64,000 bases of DNA from Ornithinicoccus hortensis (GTDB lineage: Bacteria; Actinomycetota; Actinomycetes; Actinomycetales; Dermatophilaceae): the NCBI RefSeq assembly GCF_006716185.1, contig NZ_VFOP01000001.1:3534001-3598000 (forward strand). Reading direction: 5' to 3'. The notes under the pieces were generated by a model. The model did no database searches. It had not been told where the DNA came from and worked only from the letters and a program-made list of their open reading frames with translations. Shown here piece after piece: positions 43,495 through 51,440 of this stretch (its first letter is position 1; each line of letters opens with the position of its first letter). The translations under genes and the position numbers were made by a program.

Positions 43495-43779
43495 TCAGCG
43501 GCGACCACGACGGCGACGGAGCGCCCGCTGGAGCACGTCGGGGGCGACCCGCCAGTAACTCAGTTCCCGTCCGTCGACGAAGAGGACCGGCACCTTCTCG
43601 GCATACCTCCCGGTCAGGTCGGGTCGGTCCGCCAACTGCACCCGGTGCCAGTCGACGCCGGCCCGCGCGCAGACGTCGGCGACCACGGCCTCCGCCTCCT
43701 CGCACAGGTGGCAGCCGTCCCGGCCCAGCAGGACCACCCCGGGGGGCAGCTCGGGGCCACGCGACCGGCGCCACGGCAT
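43495..43779 (-). CDS. Glutaredoxin-like protein
   Basis: 94 residues, thioredoxin fold with CHLC redox site (LLGRDGCHLCEEAEAVV) and VPVLFVDGRE. Mycothiol-using actinobacteria carry such short glutaredoxin-like proteins near hemA. ATG 43779 is taken; GTG 43788 would add three residues. Its stop is close to the Rex operator. Confidence 0.85.
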   Translation of the reverse strand: MPWRRSRGPELPPGVVLLGRDGCHLCEEAEAVVADVCARAGVDWHRVQLADRPDLTGRYAEKVPVLFVDGRELSYWRVAPDVLQRALRRRRGRR

Positions 43780-43792
43780 ACCCGGCACGTCC

Positions 43793-44743
43793 TCAGTAGA
43801 AGACCGAGGTGCGCTCGCGCAACAGCTCGAACAGGGTGTGCTGGATCGTCTCCCGGACCCGGTCGGTCAGCTCGTAGACCACGGCCGGGTCCTCGGCGGC
43901 ACCCTCGCCGCGTCCCGAGGTGTCGATGGGGGCGCCGAACTCGATGTACCACTTGCTCGGCAGCGGGATCATCCCCAGCGGGCCCAACCACGGGAAGGTC
44001 GGGGTCAGCGGCAGGTAGGGCAGCCCCAGCACGCGCGCCACGGCCGCGGCGTTACCCAGCATCGGGTAGGTCTCCTCCGCGCCGACGATCGAGCACGGGA
44101 TGATCGGCACCTCGCAGCGCAGCGCCGCGGCCACGAACCCGCCGCGGCCGAACCGCTGCAACCGGTAGCGGTCCTTGAACGGTTTGCCGACCCCCTTGAA
44201 GCCCTCCGGCCAGACGCCGACGACCTCGCCGGAGCGCAGCAACCGCTCGGCGTCGGCGTTGGTCGCCAGGGTGCTGCCCATCCGGCGGGCCACCGGGCCC
44301 ATCACCGGGGTGCCGAAGACCAGGTCGGCGCCCAGCATCCGCAGGTTGCGCTGCCGGGGGTGGGTGTCGTGCACGGCCACCTGGGTCATCAGGGAGTCCA
44401 GCGCCACGGTGCCGCTGTGGTTGGCGACCACCAGGGCGCCCCCCTCGGCGGGGATGTTCTCCACGCCCCGCACCTCGACCCGGAACCAGGTCTTGTAGAG
44501 CGGGCGTAGCAGGGGCAGCACCACGTGGTCGGTGAAGTCGGCGTCGAAGCCGAACTCGTCGATCGAGTAGTCCCCGGTCAGTCGCCGCCGCAGGAAGGCC
44601 AGCGTGCCGGCGACGGCGCGGTCCAGGTCGGCCCCGGTCAACCCGGCGACGGCACCCGCGCCGCGCAACGCCTGGATGACCAGCATCACCAACCGTTCCA
44701 GGTCGGACTCGGCGGGCGTCGCGGACTGCGTCTCCTGCGTCAC
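43793..44743 (-). CDS. 1-Acyl-glycerol-3-phosphate acyltransferase family protein
   Basis: 316 residues. The acyltransferase box NHSGTVALD (HX4D) and the GVWPEGFKGVGKPFKDRY motif are clear. An N-terminal helical extension of about 75 residues precedes the domain, as in the mycobacterial homologue Rv0502. It esterifies an acyl chain to a phospholipid precursor at the membrane. The GTG overlaps the epimerase stop, so the pair is co-translated. Confidence 0.9.
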   Translation of the reverse strand: MTQETQSATPAESDLERLVMLVIQALRGAGAVAGLTGADLDRAVAGTLAFLRRRLTGDYSIDEFGFDADFTDHVVLPLLRPLYKTWFRVEVRGVENIPAEGGALVVANHSGTVALDSLMTQVAVHDTHPRQRNLRMLGADLVFGTPVMGPVARRMGSTLATNADAERLLRSGEVVGVWPEGFKGVGKPFKDRYRLQRFGRGGFVAAALRCEVPIIPCSIVGAEETYPMLGNAAAVARVLGLPYLPLTPTFPWLGPLGMIPLPSKWYIEFGAPIDTSGRGEGAAEDPAVVYELTDRVRETIQHTLFELLRERTSVFY

Positions 44744-45729
44744 ATCAGCTCCTGCTCGGCGTGCTGCTCGGGGCGGTCCCGGTCCCGCGTGGCGGACAGG
44801 AAGGACTCGTAGGCGCTGCGGGTGGTGTATGCCGGGGCGAACCCCAGCTCCGTTCGCATCCGGGTGGTGTCCACCACGCGGCCGAAGGCCAGGCCGTCCA
44901 TCTGGTCGCTGGGCAGTGAGGCCCACCCTGCCTTGCGGACCGCCCAGTTCAACGCGCCCCGGGTCCCCGGCACGACCGGCATCCACGGCCGGCCGGTCAT
45001 GGCCACCGCCTGGCTGGTGGCCAGCACCCCGTCGCCGGCCACGTTGCAGGTGCCGACGGCCGGGCCGACGGTGGCCCGCACCATCGCCGCGACGGCGTCG
45101 TCCTCGTGCAGGAACTGCAACCGGCCGTCCCGACCGAACGGGACCGGCAGCACGGGCATCGTGAAGTAGTCGGTCAGGACCGTCCGGATGCTGGGGCCGA
45201 TCACGTTGGCCATCCGGAGCATGGTCACCTCGAGCTCCGGGCGCCGCCGGGAGAGCCCGCGCACGTAGCCCTCGACCTCCATCGAGTCGCGGGCGAAGCC
45301 CGAGCGCGGGATGACGCGGGCCGGCATCTCCTCGGTGAACACCGCCGGGTCCCGCGGGGAGGAGCCGTAGACCCCGGCCGTGGACTTCACCACGACCCGC
45401 TGGACCGACTCGGTTTTCTGGCAGGCGGCCAGCAGCTGCATCGTGCCGAGCACGTTGATGTCCTTTTGCACCACCCGTCCGCCGGCGTCCCGCGGCGTGG
45501 CGATGACCCCCATGTGCACGACCGTGTCGACCTGCGCCTGGGCCATCAGCCGGCCCACCAGCGGGCTGCGGATGTCGGTGCGCACGAACTCGCCGCGGCC
45601 GATGGGGTGGGCGGGCGCCACGAGGTCGACGCCGATCACCCGCTCGACGTCCGGGTCCTCGGACAGCCGACGGGTCACCCGCCCGGCCAACTCCCGGGCG
45701 ACCCCGGTAACCATGACTATCCGGGCCAT
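44740..45729 (-). CDS. NAD-dependent epimerase/dehydratase (extended SDR)
   Basis: 329 residues. It opens MVTGVARELAGRVTRRL (a modified G-x-x-x-x-G-x nucleotide loop), with VDTVVHMGVIATP, VVKSTAGVYGSSPRD, and AGDGVLATSQ further on. The YXXXK motif is not in the usual place, so the enzyme may be atypical. It corresponds in position to mycobacterial galE2 (Rv0501), whose substrate is also unclear. Confidence 0.85.
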   Translation of the reverse strand: MARIVMVTGVARELAGRVTRRLSEDPDVERVIGVDLVAPAHPIGRGEFVRTDIRSPLVGRLMAQAQVDTVVHMGVIATPRDAGGRVVQKDINVLGTMQLLAACQKTESVQRVVVKSTAGVYGSSPRDPAVFTEEMPARVIPRSGFARDSMEVEGYVRGLSRRRPELEVTMLRMANVIGPSIRTVLTDYFTMPVLPVPFGRDGRLQFLHEDDAVAAMVRATVGPAVGTCNVAGDGVLATSQAVAMTGRPWMPVVPGTRGALNWAVRKAGWASLPSDQMDGLAFGRVVDTTRMRTELGFAPAYTTRSAYESFLSATRDRDRPEQHAEQELM

Positions 45730-45806
45730 CGACCGTCCCCGTGCGACGCGACCGGCGAACTCATGAGGTGCAACCTACCTCCCACCACGGCTCCCCGGAC
45801 AAACCA

Positions 45807-45837
45807 ACGGCGCCGTTCCCCGAGGGTCCGGCGCCGT
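45807..45837. terminator. Hairpin after the bS22-type gene
   Basis: ACGGCGCCG (45807-45815) pairs exactly with CGGCGCCGT (45829-45837). It is 8 bp past the stop of the small ribosomal protein gene. Confidence 0.75.
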
Positions 45838-45844
45838 CACAGGC

Positions 45845-45943
45845 TCACTTCTTGTTGCGACGCTGGTGACGCGTCTTCCGCAACAACTTGCGGTGCTTCT
45901 TCTTCGCCATGCGCTTGCGGCGCTTCTTGATGACAGAGCCCAT
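45845..45943 (-). CDS. bS22-type (AURKAIP1/COX24-domain) small ribosomal protein
   Basis: 32 residues, begins MGSVIKKRRKRMAKKKHRKL and continues equally basic. It is essentially the actinobacterial bS22 protein that sits near the decoding centre of the 30S subunit. In mycobacteria it lies between the HTH gene and galE2, as here. Confidence 0.93.
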   Translation of the reverse strand: MGSVIKKRRKRMAKKKHRKLLRKTRHQRRNKK

Positions 45944-46078
45944 TGGCTCACCATGTCCTTCGTCTCGTGGGTGTCGATCGGGCCGGACGGGCCGCGTGCC
46001 GCCAGGCAGCGGGACCGACCGAACAGTCGGCCTAGCGTAACCGGCGGGGTCCGGCGGACCCAAACGCGGCCCGGCGGG

Positions 46079-46279
46079 TCAGGCGGTGCCGTGGTAGGAA
46101 CCGCGCAGGTATTCGTCGACGGCCTTCTCCGGCACCCGGAACGAGCGCCCTACCCGCACGGCGGGCAGCTCACCGGAGTGGACCAACCGGTAGACCGTCA
46201 TCTTGGACACCCGCATCACGGCCGCCACCTCGGCCACCGTCATGAATGTCATCCCGGCCATCGGGGTTTCCTCAGCCAT
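46079..46279 (-). CDS. Excisionase/BldC-type helix-turn-helix protein
   Basis: 66 residues, MerR-like fold: MTVAEVAAVMRVSKMTVYRLVHSGELPAVRVGRSFRV is the winged helix. It matches the conserved regulator between proC and bS22 in actinobacteria (Rv0500A-like). An alternative ATG at 46261 has a better ribosome site (GAGGAA, 6 nt). Target unknown. Confidence 0.9.
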   Translation of the reverse strand: MAEETPMAGMTFMTVAEVAAVMRVSKMTVYRLVHSGELPAVRVGRSFRVPEKAVDEYLRGSYHGTA

Positions 46280-46490
46280 CGACGCGTTCCGTTCTCTCGC
46301 ACATCACTCGATCGGGGCCACCGCGCGGCTTCCCCTCCGGCCATGGCACCTTTACTGTCGGGTAAACACTAGGGGCTGATGGTGCGTTTGCGAAAGTAGT
46401 GACGCAGGTTTGTCCAGTCGACACGCCTGGAAGCGCCGATTTTCTGGCCTGTTTCGTGCCGGCTGGGTCGCGCTCGCCCAGGGATGGCTG

Positions 46491-47678
46491 TCAGTCGAAC
46501 CAGGGGTCCAGGCCCCACGGCGGGAACGACGCGCGGCGGCTCGCCATGACGGCGGCGTCCACCGGGTCCTCCGGCTGGTAGCCCTCCGACCACGTGCCGT
46601 ACTCGATGTCCCGCCCCCCGAGGTCCCCCATCCGCGCCGGCCCGACCCGGCCATACACCTGGTTGGTGTAGTCCAGCCAGGACTGCGGCACCTCCGTGGT
46701 GAGTGGGACGGGACGGTGCGCGGCCACGGCGGTGAGGTGGGTCCAGGCCCGCGGGACGACGTCCACCAGCTCGTAGCCACCCCCGCCGAGCGCGACCCAC
46801 CGGCCGCCGCACAGCTCGTGCGCCAGGTCGTGCACGGCCCCGGTGGCGGCGACCATCCCGTCGATCGAGACGGCGAGGTGGGCCAGCGGGTCGGCGAAGT
46901 GGCAGTCGCAGCCGTGCTGGGTGACCAGCACCTGGGGGCGGAAGGCGCGCAGCAGCGGCGGCACGACCGCGTAGAAGGCCCGCAACCAGGCGGTGTCGCC
47001 GGATCCCGGCGGCAGGGCCACGTTGACCGCGCTGTCCGGGGCGTCGGGACCGCCGGTGTCGCCGGGGAAGCCGGTGCCCGGGAAGAGTGCCTGGCCGCTC
47101 TCGTGGATCGAGCAAGTGAGCACCCTCGGGTCGTTCCAGAAGACCCGCTCGACCCCGTCCCCGTGGTGCACGTCCAGGTCGACGTAGGCGACCCGTTCCA
47201 CCCCCTGGGCCAGCAGCCAGGAGATCCCCACCGCGATGTCGTTGTAGACACAGAAGCCGGCGGACCGGTCCGGCATCGCGTGGTGCAGCCCCCCGGCGAT
47301 GTTCACCGCGTGGGCGGCCTGCCCCTCCCAGACGGCCCGGCAGGCCTTCAGCGTGCCGCCCACGGCCAGCGAGGTCGCCTCGTGCATCCCGGCGAAGGCG
47401 GGGGTGTCCTCGCTGCCCAGCCCGAACGAGCCGTCGGCCAGCCCCGGGTCGGCGGACAACTCGCTGACCCGGTCCACCAGTTCGGGGGTGTGCACCGTCA
47501 GCAGGTCCTCGCGCGTGGCCGCCTCCGTCGGCTCCACCCGCACCGTGGGGGCGTCCAGGATCCCCAGGTCCTGGCTCAACCGGTGGGTCAGGTCCAACCG
47601 GGAGGGGTGCATGGGGTGTCCCGGCCCGAAGTCGTAGGCCGTGAAACGCTGGTCCCAGACGACCATGGCGTCGATCAT
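46491..47678 (-). CDS. acuC: AcuC-like acetylpolyamine/lysine deacetylase
   Basis: 395 residues, arginase/histone-deacetylase fold. Zn ligands and the His pair appear in AGGLHHAMPDRSAGFCVYND, VDLDVHHGDGVE and TQHGCDCHFADPLAH; GGGGYE closes the site. It removes acetyl groups from proteins such as acetyl-CoA synthetase. It is leaderless by sequence (TAGCGT, 6 nt, ATG) and is divergent from the RCK gene. Confidence 0.93.
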   Translation of the reverse strand: MIDAMVVWDQRFTAYDFGPGHPMHPSRLDLTHRLSQDLGILDAPTVRVEPTEAATREDLLTVHTPELVDRVSELSADPGLADGSFGLGSEDTPAFAGMHEATSLAVGGTLKACRAVWEGQAAHAVNIAGGLHHAMPDRSAGFCVYNDIAVGISWLLAQGVERVAYVDLDVHHGDGVERVFWNDPRVLTCSIHESGQALFPGTGFPGDTGGPDAPDSAVNVALPPGSGDTAWLRAFYAVVPPLLRAFRPQVLVTQHGCDCHFADPLAHLAVSIDGMVAATGAVHDLAHELCGGRWVALGGGGYELVDVVPRAWTHLTAVAAHRPVPLTTEVPQSWLDYTNQVYGRVGPARMGDLGGRDIEYGTWSEGYQPEDPVDAAVMASRRASFPPWGLDPWFD

Positions 47679-47684
47679 GGGTTC

Positions 47685-47690
47685 ACGCTA
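47685..47690 (-). promoter_or_regulatory. -10 hexamer TAGCGT of acuC, leaderless
   Basis: TAGCGT, GAACCC (6 nt), ATG 47678. Confidence 0.55.
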
Positions 47691-47726
47691 GACCACGACG
47701 GTCGGGCGAGACGAGGAGAGGCACAG

Positions 47727-48395
47727 ATGAGCAAGCACCGCCTGTTCGACGAGGACGTCCTGGTGATCGGGCTGGGCCGGTTCGGCGCCGCGGCCGCGAT
47801 GGAGATGGACCGCCTCGGCTACCGGGTGCACGCGATCGAGTCGGACACCGCGCTGGCCGAGCGGTTCTCCCGCAAGCTGATGCGGGTGCTCTCCATCGAC
47901 GCCACCGACCCGGAGGCGATGCGCCAGGCCAAGCCAGGCTCGTTCCGGGTCGCCGTGGTGGGGATCGGCACGTCCATCGAAGGGTCCCTGCTCACGGCCG
48001 GGAACCTGGTGGACGCCGGGGTCGCCTCGATCTGGGCCAAGGCGGTCTCCGGGGAGCACGCCCGGTTGCTCGAGCGGATCGGGGTGCACCACGTGATCTT
48101 CCCCGAGGCCGAGTCCGGCAGCCGAGTGGCCCACCTCGTCAACGGCAGGATGCAGGGCTACATCGAGTTCGAGGACGGCTACGCCATCGTGAAGATGTCG
48201 CCGCCGCAGGAGATGATCGGTTTCACCCTCGCCGAGAGCGACATCCGCAAGCGCTACGGCGTGACGATCGTGGGCATCAAGGCGCCCGGCGAGGACTTCA
48301 CCCACGCCGTGCCCGACACCAAGGTCGGCGAGCACCACCGGCTGATCGTGTCCGGGCCCAGCCAGCTCATCGAACAACTCGCCGCGCGGCCCTGA
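47727..48395 (+). CDS. TrkA/KtrA-type RCK potassium-channel regulator
   Basis: 222 residues. RCK_N Rossmann motif VLVIGLGRFGAAAAMEMDRLGYRVHAIESD near 11-40 and an RCK_C domain at about 140-220. It would gate a K+ channel or transporter in response to nucleotides. No TrkH/KtrB membrane partner lies in the window, so the gene is an orphan here. RCK_C domains bind cyclic-di-AMP in Firmicutes, which is of interest given disA at 63 kb. GAGGAGAGG precedes the ATG. Confidence 0.9.
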   Translation: MSKHRLFDEDVLVIGLGRFGAAAAMEMDRLGYRVHAIESDTALAERFSRKLMRVLSIDATDPEAMRQAKPGSFRVAVVGIGTSIEGSLLTAGNLVDAGVASIWAKAVSGEHARLLERIGVHHVIFPEAESGSRVAHLVNGRMQGYIEFEDGYAIVKMSPPQEMIGFTLAESDIRKRYGVTIVGIKAPGEDFTHAVPDTKVGEHHRLIVSGPSQLIEQLAARP

Positions 48396-48431
48396 CCTGG
48401 GCCGGCTGCGGGGGCCGGCGAAAGCGGGCGC

Positions 48432-48965
48432 TCAGAGGTTGGTCGGGGTGCCCCCGGAGGACCCCAGGGGCAGCACCATGGCCGTCTCCTCCGCATCCTC
48501 GTCCGTGTCCACACCGCGGATCCGCATCGGCCGACGGCTGTCGGTCGGGCGGAACCCGAAACTGCTGGCGAAGGCGACGGCCCGGCCGTTGTCGGTGCCC
48601 ACCCAGTAGACGATGTGCTTCATCTCGTCCTTGCGCGCCTGCTGCGCCGCGGCCTCCATCAGCCGCCGCGCCACACCGGCACCGCGCTGCTCGGGGGCGA
48701 CCCACAGTCCGAACAGTTCCGCCACGCCCTCCTCGACGTAGCGTTCCTGGCCGATGCTGGCTACCCCCACGACGGCACCGTCACGCTCGGCGAGGAGCCG
48801 GCGCGAGCGGTTCATCCGGTCCCGCCACCGGCTCTCGGGGTATTCCTTCTCCTCCTCGACGGAGGCCACGAACGCCTCGGGGGACTCGGTCAGCGCACGC
48901 AGCCGGACGTCCTTGTAATCGGACCAATGCTCTTCGTCCAACACCCGCACGCTGATCTCTGTCAT
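48432..48965 (-). CDS. GNAT-family N-acetyltransferase
   Basis: 177 residues. Acetyl-CoA loop APEQRGAGVARRLM near 91-104, LFGLWV strand before it, ASSFGFRPTDSRRPM near the end. The substrate is unknown. CAAGGT lies 6 nt before the ATG, so it might be leaderless, but the hexamer is weak. Confidence 0.88.
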   Translation of the reverse strand: MTEISVRVLDEEHWSDYKDVRLRALTESPEAFVASVEEEKEYPESRWRDRMNRSRRLLAERDGAVVGVASIGQERYVEEGVAELFGLWVAPEQRGAGVARRLMEAAAQQARKDEMKHIVYWVGTDNGRAVAFASSFGFRPTDSRRPMRIRGVDTDEDAEETAMVLPLGSSGGTPTNL

Positions 48966-49044
48966 GCGCCAACCTTGCCACAGCCCGGCCCCCTGGTGCG
49001 ATGCGCCCTCCCGGAAACGACCGGTGCTGCGAGGTCAGACCAGG

Positions 49045-49848
49045 TCAGTTCCCCGCCGACAACTCCCGGGACCTGCGGGCCGCGGCCTCGATGGCGGTGA
49101 GGAAGGCGGCACGCACCTTGTGGTCCTCCAGCTCGCGCAACGCGGCGACGCTGGTGCCACCGGGGCTGGAGACCTGCTCGCGGAGCACGGTGGGGTGCTC
49201 CCCCGTCTGCCGGATCATCGTCGCCGCGCCGTAGAGCGTCTGCACGGCCAACTCGGTGGCCGTCGAGCGGGGCAGGCCGAGGAGCACGCCCGCCTCGATC
49301 ATCGCCTCCACCACGTAGAAGATGTATGCCGGACCGCTGCCACTGAGCGCGGTCACCGCATCCAGGTGCTTCTCGTCGAGCACGACGACCTTGCCGAAGG
49401 TGGTCAGCAGCCGCTCGGCCTGCTCCAGGTGCTCGTCGGTGCAGTGCCGACCCGGACTCATCACCGACATCGCCTGGTCCACCAGCGCGGGGGTGTTCGG
49501 CATCACCCGGACCACGCTGGTGCCCTCGGGCAGGCGCTGTTCCAGGTAGTCGGTGGTGATGCCGGCCGCGATCGAGATCACCAGGGCGGCGGGCGCGAGG
49601 TGGCCGGTGAGCTCGGTGAGCAGGGAGTTCATGTCCTGCGGCTTGACCGCCAACACGACCACGTCGGCATTGGTGGCCGCCTCCGCAGGTCCGGCCGCCC
49701 GCACGAAGTGCTCGTCGGCCAGCTCCTGGGCGCGCCTGGTGTCCCGGTCACAGACGACCAGGGCGCCCCGGTCGTGCCCCGCCCGGACCAGCGCCGACAG
49801 CAGCGTGCCGCCCATGACGCCGGCCCCCATGATGGTCACGCTCTCCAT
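49045..49848 (-). CDS. proC: Pyrroline-5-carboxylate reductase
   Basis: 267 residues. NADPH loop MGAGVMGGTLLSAL at 7-20, VRVMPNTPALVDQAMSV near 118, ALSGSGPAYIFYVVEAM near 165, and the C-terminal SSPGGTSVAALRELE. It makes proline from P5C, opposing the degradative genes upstream. GAGGAG lies about 8 nt before the ATG. Confidence 0.96.
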   Translation of the reverse strand: MESVTIMGAGVMGGTLLSALVRAGHDRGALVVCDRDTRRAQELADEHFVRAAGPAEAATNADVVVLAVKPQDMNSLLTELTGHLAPAALVISIAAGITTDYLEQRLPEGTSVVRVMPNTPALVDQAMSVMSPGRHCTDEHLEQAERLLTTFGKVVVLDEKHLDAVTALSGSGPAYIFYVVEAMIEAGVLLGLPRSTATELAVQTLYGAATMIRQTGEHPTVLREQVSSPGGTSVAALRELEDHKVRAAFLTAIEAAARRSRELSAGN

Positions 49849-49884
49849 ACTGGGTGCTCCTCGCCCCTCGTCATCGGTGGTGCG

Positions 49885-50850
49885 TCAGCCCCGGGTGGCC
49901 AGGGCGCGCAGGAAGAATCGCAGGTTGGACGGTCGTTCCGCCATCCGGCGCATCAGGTAGCCGTACCATTCCTCGCCGTAGGGGATGTAGACGCGGACCC
50001 GCTCGCCCCGCTCCGCCAACCGGACCTGTTCGTCGGGGCGGATCCCGAGCAGCATCTGGTACTCGTAACTACCCGGCCGCCGACCGTGCCGGTCGGCGAG
50101 CACCCCGGCGATCTCGACGAGCCGTGGGTCGTGGCTGGCCACCATCGGGTAGCCCTCGCCGGCCATCAGGATCTTCAGACACCGCACGTAGGCCTTGTCG
50201 ACCTCCGCCTTGTCCTGGTAGGCCACCGACTCCGGCTCGCGGTAGGTGCCCTTGCAGAGCCGCACCCGGCTGCCCTCCCCCGCCAGGTCCCGGCAGTCCG
50301 CCTCCGTGCGGTACAGGTAGGACTGCAGCACCGCCCCCACCCACGGCCAGTCCTGACGCAGCTCGCGCAGCGTCTCCAGCGTGGCGTCTGTGGTGGTGTG
50401 GTCCTCCATGTCGAGGGTCACCGTGGTCCCCACGTTCGCGGCGGCCTGGCAGATCCGGCGGGCGTTGTCCAACGCGATCCGGTCCCCGTCCCGCCCCAGC
50501 GCCTGCCCCAGCGCACTCAACTTCAGGCTCACCTCGACCCGGCCGTCGGACGTGGCGCCGGCCTCGGCGAGCGCGGTCAGCAGCTCCAGGTAGGCGTCCC
50601 GGGTGTGCGCCGCCATCTCCGGGTCCAGGGTGTCCTCACCCAGGTAGTCGATGGTCGCCAGCCGGTTCGTGGCGGCCAGCTCCCCCGCGACCGCCACCGC
50701 GTTGGCGGTGCTCTCCCCTGCCACGAAACGCTGCACCACCGATCGGCTGACCGGCGCCTTCTCGATGGTGTCCCGCATCGTCGTGCTGCGGGACATCGCC
50801 AAGAGGCTCTGTCGCATCAACGTGGCCGGATCAAGCTGTGCCGGGTCCAT
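49885..50850 (-). CDS. Proline dehydrogenase
   Basis: 321 residues, monofunctional FAD enzyme (PutB type). It oxidises proline to P5C and passes electrons to quinone. Signatures are VSLKLSALGQ, DMEDHTTTD, VLQSYLYRTEADC, RLCKGTYREPESVAYQ, SHDPRLVE, EYQMLLGIRPDEQ and VYIPYGEEWYGYLMRR. AGGAGG precedes the ATG. The P5C dehydrogenase gene is 3.5 kb upstream, separated by two aminotransferases. Confidence 0.95.
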   Translation of the reverse strand: MDPAQLDPATLMRQSLLAMSRSTTMRDTIEKAPVSRSVVQRFVAGESTANAVAVAGELAATNRLATIDYLGEDTLDPEMAAHTRDAYLELLTALAEAGATSDGRVEVSLKLSALGQALGRDGDRIALDNARRICQAAANVGTTVTLDMEDHTTTDATLETLRELRQDWPWVGAVLQSYLYRTEADCRDLAGEGSRVRLCKGTYREPESVAYQDKAEVDKAYVRCLKILMAGEGYPMVASHDPRLVEIAGVLADRHGRRPGSYEYQMLLGIRPDEQVRLAERGERVRVYIPYGEEWYGYLMRRMAERPSNLRFFLRALATRG

Positions 50851-51431
50851 CGGGCCTCCTCGTCCGCCCTCGGGTCATCGGCGCCGGCGCGGCACCGGCG
50901 GCTCTCCCCAGGCTAGTGCCTGCCCACCCCCACCCCCGACCAGACGTCCCACCTGGCGGCCCCAGCCCCCGTCCAGACGCGTGAGCGGGCGGCCCCAGCA
51001 CCCGTCCAGACGTGTGAGCTGGCGGTGATTCGCCCCCACCGGACGTCTCGCCTGGCGATCCCGGGCGAGGGTCTCGAGCCGCGTAGGCAGGTCGCATGAA
51101 GCTCCCGGGTGGTCCGCGTGTGAGCAACCAGCGCCGTACAGGGTGGTGCGGTCAGGTGTGCGCACTCTTGGGGCAGTTCTGGGGGATGCCAAGGCCAACG
51201 CGACCATCGGCCGCGCGCCTTCCGGTGAGGGCGCACATCGCAGGGACACTTCACGCGTTCGGTGGCAGCCAGACACCGCCAGCTCATGCGTCTGGTCAGG
51301 GTCGGAACCCGCCAGCTCACGCGTCTGGTGGGGGTGGGAGGCCGCCCGCTCGCACGTCTGGTGGGGGTGGGAGACCGCCCGCTCACGCGTCTGGTGGGGG
51401 TCTGGGGCCGCCAGCTCGCGCGTCCGGTCGG
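50851..51431. other. 581-bp gap with two inverted arrays of a 33-bp repeat
   Basis: No convincing gene. Array B (50927-51058) and array C (51276-51440) face each other around 217 bp that contain no recognisable signal. Open frames here exist only because the repeat period is a multiple of three. Confidence 0.7.
50927..51058 (-). repeat. 33-bp repeat array B (4 units)
   Basis: Units 50927-50959, 50960-50992, 50993-51025 and 51026-51058. On the minus strand each starts CCGCC (TCGCC in one) and has a central ACGTCTGG/GCGTCTGG core. Same family as arrays A and C. Confidence 0.85.
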
Positions 51432-51440
51432 TTAAGGCGG
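51276..51440 (+). repeat. 33-bp repeat array C (5 units)
   Basis: Units 51276-51308, 51309-51341, 51342-51374, 51375-51407 and 51408-51440, each beginning CCGCC-A/C-GCTC with a CGTCTGGT core. The last unit runs into the end of the aminotransferase gene (stop 51432-51434). Confidence 0.85.

Noticed and set aside
50927-51440. CRISPR array
   Set aside because: Units follow each other directly at 33 bp without spacers, and no cas gene is near.
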